Positions 43,201 through 55,200 of a stretch of DNA of 64,000 bases are shown in pieces (the first letter of the stretch is position 1; each line of letters begins with the position of its first letter). Position numbers and translations under genes: made by a program. The notes beneath the pieces were generated by a model. That model made no database searches. It was not told the origin of the DNA and saw nothing but the letters and a program-made list of their open reading frames with translations. This DNA comes from Apostichopus japonicus (taxonomy: Eukaryota > Echinodermata > Holothuroidea > Aspidochirotida > Stichopodidae): contig NC_092572.1 of NCBI RefSeq assembly GCF_037975245.1, forward strand, positions 28,443,989 to 28,507,988, written 5' to 3'.

Positions 43201-46200
43201 CCTATTAAAATTTTCTTCTCATTTTTGCTCTAAATTCTTTCATATTGCCACAAAACAGCAATATGTGTGCTCTTAGGAGATGTTCGCATGCACCGAACCC
43301 AAATATGTTTCTATTGGAGGTCTACATTGTTTTTTATGATGCAAGAAATTTCAGAGGATTTTGAAAATTATTTGCCCTGTACTGTATGTATGTGTTGCTA
43401 TGCGAGGTTTTGCTACTGCCTACTTCAATCCTATTAAAAATTTCTTCTCATTTTTTCTCTAAATTCATTCATATTGCAACAAAACAGCAATAAGTGTGCT
43501 CTTAGGAGATGTTCGCATGCACCGAACCCAAATATGTTTCTAATTGGAGGTCTACATTGTTTTTTATAACGCAAGAAATTTCAGAGGATTTTGAAAATTA
43601 TTTGCCCTGTACTGTATGTATGTGTTGCTATGAGAGGTTTTGCTACTTCAGTCCTATTAACACTTTCTTCTCATTTTTTTTCTCTAAATTCATTCATATT
43701 GCCACAAAATAGCAATAAGTGTGCTCTTAGGAGATGTTCGTATGCACCGAACCCAAAATATGTTTCTATTTGAGTCTACACAGTTTTTTACAATGCAAGA
43801 AATTTCAGAGGATTTTGAAAATTTTCCCCCTGTACTGTATGTATGTGTTGCTATGAGAGGTTTTGTTACTTCAATCTTATTAAAATTTTCTTCTCATTTT
43901 TTCTCTAAATTCATTCATATTGCCTTAAAATAGCAATAAGTGTGCTCTTAGGAGATGTTCGTATGCACCGAACCCAAATATGTTTCTAATTGGAGGTCTA
44001 CATTGTTTTTTATAATGCAAGAAATTTCAGAGGATTTTGAAAATTATTCGCCCTGTACTGTATGTATGTGTTGCTATGAGAGGTTTTGCTACTTCAGTCC
44101 TATTAACACTTTCTTCTCATTTTTTCTCTAAATTCATTCATATTGCAACAAAACAGCAATAAGTGTGCTCTTAGGAGATGTTCGTATGCACCGAACCCAA
44201 ATATGTTTCTATTTGAGTCTACACAGTTTTTTATAATGCAAGAAATTTCAGAGGATTTTGAAATTTTTCCCCAGAACTGTATGTATGTGTTGCTATGAGA
44301 GGTTTTGTTACTTCAATCTTATTAAAATTTTCTTCTCATTTTTTCTCTAAATTCATTCATATTGCCTTAAAATAGCAATAAGTGTGCTCTTAGGAGATGT
44401 TCGTATGCACCGAACCCAAATATGTTTCTATTGGAGGTCTACACAGTTTTTTATAATGCAAGAAATTTCAGAGGATTTTGGAATTTATTAGCCCTGTACT
44501 GTATGTATGTGTTGCTATGAGAGGTTTTGCTGCTTCAATCCTATTAAAATTTTCTTCTCATTTTTGCTCTAAATTCTTTCATATTGCCACAAAATAGCAA
44601 TATGTGTGCTCTTAGGAGATGTTCGCATGCACCGAACCCAAATATGTTTCTATTGGAGGTCTACATTGTTTTTTACGATGCAAGAAATTTCAGAGGATTT
44701 TGAAAATTATTTGCCCTGTACTGTATGTATGTGTTGCTATGAGAGGTTTTGCTACTTCAATCCTATTAAAAATGTCTTCTCATTTTTGCTCTAAATTCAT
44801 TCATATTGCAACAAAACAGCAATAAGTGTGCTCTTAGGAGATGTTCGTATGCACCGAACCCAAATATGTTTCTAATTGGAGGTCTACATTGTTTTTTATA
44901 ACGCAAGAAATTTCAGAGGATTTTGAAAATTATTCGCCCTGTACTGTATGTATGTGTTGCTATGAGAGGTTTTGTTACTTCAATCTTATTAAAATTTTCT
45001 TCTCATTTTTTCTCTAAATTCATTCATATTGCCTTAAAATAGCAATAAGTGTGCTCTTAGGAGATGTTCGTATGCACCGAACCCAAATATGTTTCTAATT
45101 GGAGGTCTACATTGTTTTTTATAATGCAAGAAATTTCAGAGGATTTTGAAAATTATTTGCCCCTGTAGAGTATGTATGTGTTGCTATGGGAGGTTTTGCT
45201 ACTTCAGTCCTATTAAAATTTTCTTCTCATTTTTTTTCTCTAAATTCATTCATATTGCCACAAAATAGCAATAAGTGTGCTCTTAGGAGATGTTCGTATG
45301 CACCGAACCCAAATATGTTTCTAATTGGAGGTCTACATTGTTTTTTATAATGCAAGAAATTTCAGAGGATTTTGAAAATTATTTGCCCCTGTAGAGTATG
45401 TATGTGTTGCTATGGGAGGTTTTGCTACTTCAGTCCTATTAAAATTTTCTTCTCATTTTTTTTCTCTAAATTCATTCATATTGCCACAAAATAGCAATAA
45501 GTGTGCTCTTAGGAGATGTTCGTATGCACCGAACCCAAATATGTTTCTATTTGAGTCTACACAGTTCTTTATAACGCAAGAAATTTCAGAGGATTTTGAA
45601 AATCTTCGCCCTGTACTGTATGTATGTGTTGCTATGAGAGGTTTTGCTGCTTCAATCCTATTAAAATTTTCTTCTCATTTTTGCTCTAAATTCATTCATA
45701 TTGCCTTAAAATAGCAATAAGTGTGCTCTTAGGAGATGTTCGCATGCACCGAAACCAAATATGTTTCTATTGGAGGTCTACACAGTTTTTTATAATGCAA
45801 GAAATTTCAGAGGATTTTGAAAATTTTCCCCCTGTACTGTATGTATGTGTTGCTATGAGAGGTTTTGTTACTTCAATCTTATTAAAATTTTCTTCTCATT
45901 TTTTCTCTAAATTCATTCATATTGCCTTAAAATAGCAATAAGTGTGCTCTTAGGAGATGTTCGTATGCACCGAACCCAAATATGTTTCTATTGGAGGTCT
46001 ACACAGTTTTTTATAAAGCAAGAAATTTCAGAGGATTTTGAAAATTATTTGCCCTGTACTGTATGTATGTGTTGCTATGCGAGGTTTTGCTACTGCCTAC
46101 TTCAATCCTATTAAAAATTTCTTCTCATTTTTTCTCTAAATTCATTCATATTGCAACAAAACAGCAATAAGTGTGCTCTTAGGAGATGTTCGTATGCACC

Positions 46201-49200
46201 GAACCCAAATATGTTTCTAATTGGAGGTCTACATTGTTTTTTATAACGCAAGAAATTTCAGAGGATTTTGAAAATTATTTGCCCTGTACTGTATGTATGT
46301 GTTGCTATGCGAGGTTTTGCTACTTCAGTCCTATTAACACTTTCTTCTCATTTTTTTTCTCTAAATTCATTCATATTGCCACAAAATAGCAATAAGTGTG
46401 CTCTTAGGAGATGTTCGTATGCACCGAACCCAAAATATGTTTCTATTTGAGTCTACACAGTTTTTTACAATGCAAGAAATTTCAGAGGATTTTGAAAATT
46501 TTCCCCCTGTACTGTATGTATGTGTTGCTATGAGAGGTTTTGTTACTTCAATCTTATTAAAATTTTCTTCTCATTTTTTCTCTAAATTCATTCATATTGC
46601 CTTAAAATAGCAATAAGTGTGCTCTTAGGAGATGTTCGTATGCACCGAACCCAAATATGTTTCTATTGGAGGTCTACACAGTTTTTTATAATGCAAGAAA
46701 TTTCAGAGGATTTTGAAAATTTTTCCCCCTGTACTGTATGTATGTGTTGCTATGAGAGGTTTTGTTACTTCAATTTTATTAAAATTTTCTTCTCATTTTT
46801 TCTCTAAATTCATTCATATTGCCTTAAAATAGCAATAAGTGTGCTTTAGGAGATGTTCGTATGCACCGAACCCAAATATATTTCTATTGGAGGTCTACAC
46901 AGTTTTTTATAATGCAAGAAATTTCAGAGGATTTTGAAAATTTTTCCCCCTGTACTGTATGTATGTGTTGCTATGAGAGGTTTTGTTACTTCAATTTTAT
47001 TAAAATTTTCTTCTCATTTTTTCTCTAAATTCATTCATATTGCCTTAAAATAGCAATAAGTGTGCTTTAGGAGATGTTCGTATGCACCGAACCCAAATAT
47101 GTTTCTATTGGAGGTCTACATTGTTTTTTATAATGCAAGAAATTTTTAGATTTTGAAAATTATTTTCCCTGTACTGTATGTATGTGTTGCTATGAGAGGT
47201 TTTGCTACTTCAGTCCTATTAACACTTTCTTCTCATTTTTGTCTCTAAATTCATTCATATTGCCACAAAACAGCAATAAGTGTGCTCTTAGGAGATGTTC
47301 GTATGCACCGACCCCAAATATGTTTCTAATTGGAGGTCTACATTGTTTTTTATAATGCAAGAAATTTTTAGATTTTGAAAATTATTTGCCCCTGTACTGT
47401 ATGTATGTGTTGCTATGAGAGGTTTTGCTGCTTCTATCCTATTAAAATTTTCTTCTCATTTTTGCTCTAAATTCATTCATATTGCCTTAAAATAGCAATA
47501 AGTGTGCTCTTAGGAGATGTTCGTATGCACCGAACCCAAATATGTTTCTATTGGAGGTCTACACAGTTTTTATAATGCAAGAAATTTCAGAGGATTTTGG
47601 AATTTATTAGCCCTGTACTGTATGTATGTGTTGCTATGAGAGGTTTTGCTGCTTCAATCCTATTAAAATTTTCTTCTCATTTTTGCTCTAAATTCATTCA
47701 TATTGCCACAAAATAGCAATATGTGTGCTCTTAGGAGATGTTCGTATGCACCGAACCCAAATATGTTTCTATTGGAGGTCTACACAGTTTTTTATAATGC
47801 AAGTAATTTCAGAGGATTTGAATATTATTAGCCCTGTACTGTATGTATGTGTTGCTATGAGAGGTTTTGCTACTTCAATCCTATTAAAATTTTCTTCTCA
47901 TTTTTGCTCTAAATTCATTCATATTGCCTTAAAATAGCAATAAGTGTGCTTTTAGGAGATGTTTGTATGCACCGAACCCAAATATGTTTCTAATTGGAGG
48001 TCTACACAGTTTCTTATAATGCAAGTAATTTCAGAGGATTTGAATATTATTACAGTAGCCCTGTACTGTATGTATGTGTTGCTATGAGAGGTTTTGCTAC
48101 TTCAATCCTATTAAAATTTTCTTCTCATTTTTTCTCTAAATTTATTCATATTGCCTTAAAATAGCAATAAGTGTGCTCTTAGGAGATCTTCGTATGCACC
48201 GAACCCAAATATGTTTCTAATTGGAGGTCTACACAGTTTCTTATAATGCAAGTAATTTCAGAGGATTTGAATATTATTACAGTAGCCCTGTACTGTATGT
48301 ATGTGTTGCTATGAGAGGTTTTGCTACTTCAATCCTATTAAAATTTTCTTCTCATTTTTTCTCTAAATTTATTCATATTGCCTTAAAATAGCAATAAGTG
48401 TGCTCTTAGGAGATCTTCGTATGCACCGAACCCAAATATGTTTCTATTGGAGGTCTACACAGTTTTTATAATGCAAGAAATTTCAGAGGATTTTGGAATT
48501 TATTCGCCCTGTACTGTATGTATGTGTTGCTTTGAGAGGTTTTGTTACTTCAATCCTATAAAAAAATTCTTCTCATTTTTTGTCTAAATTCATTCATATT
48601 GCCACAAAATAGCAAAAAGTGTGCTCTTAGGAGATGTTCGTATTCACTTATGTAGGATTACCTAATCTTAACAAGCTGGATTGTGTACTGTGAAATGAAT
48701 AAAAAAATGGCACTAAGTCATATTTGATATGAAACTCCCTATAGTATTGACAGTGTGTTCCTCAATCAGCAGTTTGAAATTTGCAACAAAATTTCAACTA
48801 AAAATTTTAGTCCCAAATTTCATATTATTTCCAAGACTCGCAAAAAAAGTACAAATAAACGTAATCTACAGAAATGTTCGCAGTCACTGATACCTAACTT
48901 GGTAGTTTTTCTGGCCTATTTTCATTATTCTAGATGTAAAATAAACTTCCTATGTTTACTCTTTTTACACTATCCTACTGTACTTACTGTGCTGTATACA
49001 CTCAGTGTTCCATCTCTTGTTGTAAACATAAACCTGTTTACATCGTTTATCCTGATTCTATCCAACACATCAATAACTCGGAAAGTAAACAATTTATGAT
49101 TCTCAGAGAGAGAGAAAACAACAACAACAGCAGTATCAGCAGGGAGATCCCAACATGATACAAACACCAGACCAAACTCACTGCTTACAGTGATACTGTA

Positions 49201-52200
49201 TGTATATGAGTAGACTGGTGTGTTGTATTCATGTAACATCACTCCCTCCATGTTGTATCTAATGGCTCTATCATGGTCTGTAGATATAAACAGATTATCT
49301 CCATAAACTGTTATATCTACAGGATGATCACCTTCTAATCCTTCCAATGTGATTGTCTTGATTTTATTTAAACTAAAATCAAACACAATCACCTCGTTAG
49401 AATCATACAAACCAATAAATATCTCTCCCTCTCTGACATTCATACACTTGGCTTCTCTATCGCGTAACTGATCACTGTGTGTGGGTATGTCGTCTGTCTT
49501 GATATTGAAGACATCCAACTGATCATCACACACAGTGACTACACGAGAATCATCCAAGAATGAAACATAACGATGCCGCCATCTTGAATGATTCTTAAAT
49601 TCTTTAGAATAAAACCGAGTTATAAATGGCGACGAAGAATCAGGAATATTTAATGCAAACAGGTCTATGAATGATGTCCGTGTGCCTTGGTTGTAACCGC
49701 TAACAGCAACTTTGGTAGAATCCACCGTCATATCGCACAGCGTCCATGCCCGACGAGCTTCAGCGGTAAACCTGGGCAATTGCGTACGATGAACTCTATT
49801 ATATACAAGGGAAAAAGTACAATATTAGTTCAAGTTTACAAGGCCGTATCCATGGTAACGGACAATGTTGTCAGACACTATGTATATAGCCGCTGGAGAA
49901 TGTGTTCATTATAAAAACAAGAAAATAACGGAAGCTGAAGCACCCTCCCCCAATACCAAATAATAAACAAATAAATAAGGAAATAAACAAACAACTAATT
50001 AACAAACTAACGCGCATGGAGTATATTTGCAAACATGTTGAGAGGAATTTCGCCCTAAACACGAGCTCTGTGATATGGAAATAGCTATTTACACGATTGA
50101 GTGTATCAATTCATATGACATACAGTAGGCCTATAAGCGATTGGCCCGTAAGACGGGCTTTCGTCGAGCACCCGGATCACGGGTGAACATTATGCTGTGA
50201 TTTATTAATTATTAAAATTAACAAACAAACAATAAAATAATTGTGGATCAATGAGACGCGAGGGCTTAATAAGGTTTCTCAGAAACTTGGCATATCCACT
50301 GGTGATTATGTGTATTATATTCTCAGACTGAACTCCTCCTCGTGCAAATTAAGAAAGAACGTAAAAAAAATTAACAGGAAAAATTTACAGAACCTGATCG
50401 AAGCCCCCCCCCCCCCCCCGCTACCAATTCAGAATAAATTGTAAACAACTATCAATAAATAAGCAAACAATTACACTAACGAATCGAGTATGTTGAGAGA
50501 ATTTTCGCTCTAAACACGAGCTATAGGATAAGGAGATACATGTTTACACGATTGAGTGTATTAATTCATATGACATATATAAAGTATATAATAGGCGATT
50601 GACCCGTAAGACGGGCTGTCGTCGAGCTCCCAGATCACGGGCGTACAATATGCTGAAAAGTAACACCACATGGAAACGATCGATGAAATATTTATGATAT
50701 AATACAATATCTTTCTTACCCGCCCGTTCCCTATATAGATATATACGCCGTATCATTCCGTAAGAATTTGGTACTATATATAATGCATGCATGGATCTAT
50801 GTTGTAATATGACGCAAACGACAATATTAAGCCGTAGCGTATGATCACAAATTACAGAGAGGAGCATTAATTGTTTCAGTCATATTCCTCTTGACGGATC
50901 GTAGGCTTATAATAAAAAGGTCGGCTAAATAGCGGGAATGCGAAATTGGATCCGAAAAATGTTACACCACATGGAAACGATCGATGAAATATTTATGATA
51001 TAATACAATATCTTTCTCCTACTCCCGTCTCCTACTTTCTATGTATATATAACATATTTTTGAGGCCAATATAATTTCATACGATTTTAGGCCATTCTTT
51101 CAATAAAAGTAAGCAAAAAACTGAGCAAAAACAGCAAGGAAAACATCGCTAAGAAAGTAGGAAACGGGCGGGTAAGAAAAATATTGTATTATATCATTGA
51201 AATATGCCGGTCACTTTTGGTCAAAAATGTTTTAATGTCAACCTTCAAGGAAATTTTTCTCACTCGGATTTTCAGTTATCTTGAGTGTTACTTAAAAATG
51301 TTGAGAACAATTCGGAGAGTAAAGACCTGAAGGAAAGTACTTTTTGAAAACTTCTAGCAATTTTAGCGTTCTATAATTTAGGGCCACATACTGGCTATAC
51401 CGACCTTTAAGGACCTTAATTCTCCACAAAGCTTGCAGTTGTCTGCAACATGCGTAGCAAGCAATAAGGCCCTATACTGATCCTTCTTCCTCTTTTGAGA
51501 AAGTTCTTTTCTTAATTAATTTCGGGTGGGAAGATACCTGTCCCTTGGCCAACTATCAGAAGTTGCAACAGCTAACAGAAAAGAACTGATCCAGGACCTC
51601 CGCACAATTTTGCAAACATAGACAACGGGTCGAAAGTTTTTATATCGATGGCGCTATACCAATGTAAATAAAGCGAAAATGTAAAAATAGATGGCGGGCT
51701 TCCACAATTCATTATCAAATAAAGTTTTACACTCTACAAAGCGGCCGTAAGGTACTTTTCGCAGTAGGGGACGTCATCTTCTTATCAAAGATAGGTTTAA
51801 TTGTAAGGATATATCATATAGAAAGTGCATTTCCATGTACAAAAGGCCCGCTTTCCTACGCTTATATCCTTCACAAAGGAGCACATCCAGAAGGGAATTT
51901 CAAATATTATGCAGTATTGTAGTGAATTACCAAAATTTATGATATTGCCCGTATACGACGTTAATCTGTTCTCTGAGCTGCAAACCCGAAATGCGAACCA
52001 TATAAGATAGATTTGTGGAAGGGGTCATGCGTAAAGGTCCATGTGGTTCAATATAATATGGATATTTCAAAGACATATAATGGTTGTATATGGCATGAGA
52101 AATGCCTAAAGCTAAATTATACTTTCGTATAAAATATCTACAGCTCTTCATTGTTCACTAATCAATAATCAAATCATACAAATACCTCATTTATACGACA

Positions 52201-55200
52201 AACTACATTAATGGTACGATAATAATAATCCTGGCTAATTATTCATAGATAAACCTGGCTTTTATCCGTATGACATCTATTCAATAAGATCAATAATAAC
52301 AGTAAAATGATACATTAATGTTTGTTTGGAAATTCTAGTCTACGAGGATCACATACATTCAACCACACAAGGGGAGCGGTGGGGCAATCACACCTAATTC
52401 AGGAAGGTTTTACACCCCTTGGGGGATGTTGGAGCGGTGCGGTTTGTCTCATAGTTAGTATTTCAGCACTTGATTGTGTTCACGAATATCGAATCGGAAT
52501 TACAATTAAATGAAACCACTTATTTATTTGTACCCTTAATGTAAAAGTACTTCATTTCTCTCACATTTATTATTATGCTTCCAAGTCTCTGCGAAGGAAT
52601 TTCTCACACTTTAACAGCTTCCGGTGAATTCGTCACCCCCCCCCCCACCAGGGCTTTAAACAAATTCCAGTGATATAAAACAAAATCGTTCTGAAAAGTA
52701 ATATGTGTGTGTGTTTCAAAGCGCTATTCGAGAACAAGAATATCCAAACCTACACAGATCCAGGACACCAGGGCTAAAAACACATCCCAAGGAATGGTCC
52801 TCTTGAAAAGAAATAACACCGCGGCGTAAATATTCTGGTAAGGCGGATCCCAACGAAAATAAAATAACCTTGCGCCCATCCGCCAAAGACAACGTTTAAA
52901 AAAAAATCACTTTCTTACGTCTCTTCGTACACCCACCAGGGGCGTAGCGAGCGGGGGGGGTGTGGGGGGGGTGTCACACCCCCCCAATAATTTGGTCGCT
53001 GTCGGCAAATTTTGGGTCTGTCGGCAAAAGGAGAAAAGGTGAAGAGAGCGGAAGGGGAAGAAAGAAGGAAAGCTGAATAGAAAAAGGAGAACGGGAGCTT
53101 CTTCCGTGCCAAATTTGACTTAAAATATGCACCAGATTGCATCTAAGGACGTTCAAACTAATTTTTCCAAAGGGGAGGGGTAGACCCCCTACCCTTAGAC
53201 CCCTCCCCCATTTCAGTCACCACTTCCAGATCTGTCGGCAAATCAAATTTGACTTAAAATATACACCAGATTGCATCTAAGGACGTTTCAAAACTAAAAA
53301 TTTTCCAAAGGGGAGGGGGACACCCCCATTTCAGTCACCACTTCCAGATCTGTCGGCAAATCAAATTTGACTTAAAATATGCACCAGATTGCATCTAAGG
53401 ACGTTTCAAAACTAAAAAATTGCCAAAGGGGAGGGGGATACCCCCTCCCCTTTGGCAATGCGCTTCATTTCAGTCACCAGTCATTTCAGTCACCCATTTC
53501 AGTCACCACTTCCAGATCCGTCGGCAAATCAAATTTGACTTAAAATATGCACCAGATTGCATCTAAGGACGTTTCAAAACTAAAAAATTGCCAAAGGGGA
53601 GGGGGACACCCCCTCCCCTTAGACCCCTCCCCCATTTCAGTCACCACTTCCAGATCCGTCGGCAAATCAAATTTGACTTAAAATATGCACCAGATTGCAT
53701 CTAAGGACGTTTCAAAACTAAAAAATTGCCAAAAGGGAGGGGGACACCACCTCCCCTTAGACCCCTCCCCCATTTCAGTCACCACTTCCAGATCCGTCGG
53801 CAAATCAAATTTGACTTAAAATATGCACCAGATTGCATCTAAGGACGTTTCAAAACTAAAAAATTGCCAAAAGGGAGGGGGACACCCCCTCCCCTTAGAC
53901 CCCTCCCCCATTTCAGTCACCACTTCCAGATCCGTCGGCAAATCAAATTCTCCACACCCCCCCAACAAAAACCCCTTCGCTACGCCCCTGACACCCACCA
54001 AAATGGGAAGTAAAGCGATTTAGGGGGGAGGGGCTGTGGGGGGGGGGCTGTTGCTCCTTGCTATACGCCACTTAAATATTTCAAAACGCTTCAATGTCTG
54101 AGGGCTTGGCCCTCTAAACCCCGCCGGGCCTCTTTATAATATATTTGACGATTAAGATGATGATTCTTTTAATGTAAATCAATGAACCAGTTATCGAGAT
54201 CCCGATGTTTGTTTGACCGCTCAGATATTTCCTGCAGACGCCGATAAATCGCTCGCAAAAAAACAGCGGGACGTTAAATTAACATGTGATTTACCGTCAT
54301 GTCTATGTCTAAGCTAGTGAAGTTAAACAAAGCTGCCAGTATCTAAGTCTTGTTTGATATTCTTCTCTATCGTGAGGTTTCCTTTAAGACTATATGCTGT
54401 CGGGAAACGATGCTTTGAAAACGAGCTTATTGCCGAAAATATCACATGAATAACTCACAAGAGAGTGAAAACGGCTGTTTACATTTATTAGCAAATGCAC
54501 TGCCTGTAACTATGAAATGTATCTCAACAGAACAACCTAACACACACACACACAAACTATAAGACTTCCCTTTGAATTTCAAAAAATATTAATTTCGCAT
54601 TTTTCCTCATTATTTCTAATATTCATATTACACAGCCTCAAATACGAGAGCGCAACCCTCTTGCTTCATTATGAAGAGAGATAATGAATTTAAAATTAGA
54701 TTTACGGCAGCATTAATGAATACTGAAATTTCATCAGTGAGTAATACTATATTTATAGGTCTGTGCTAACTATACATGTTTGTTTCTACACACGTGTGAG
54801 TCCTGAATGTATCAGTGACGTTGACGTCTTATATAGAATAACCTTTGACCTCATAAAAAGCAATATATTTGTACTGACCCAGGTGAATGTACTTACAAAT
54901 TATGAAGTTCATTTAAGTTGCACCTCTGGAGTGATGGTGTTTACATGATTCTCAGACTTCCATCACTGTTAACCTTTAACGATCTTTGACCTCCACTATA
55001 AATACAATAATGATTCTTGCACTCACTAATATGGATCTCTATACCACACATTCAGCCCATTCACGTTTCAATATTTGTGGCACTGTCACATCAACATTAT
55101 CAGACTTTGACCACTATTGGCCTCACATGAGCTTTGACCCCAACATAACAAAATGCTTTCTTTGTACTCACTACGGTAAAGTGTCTTACAACGTATGTTT

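Noticed and set aside
41279-47937. Many plus-strand frames of 60-114 codons with nearly identical protein text
   Set aside because: They are the same satellite unit read again and again. They start and stop with the repeat, shift frame with each small indel, and show no domain.
41075-48650. CRISPR-like array
   Set aside because: The period is ~223 bp with no unique spacers, in an animal intron. It is a satellite.
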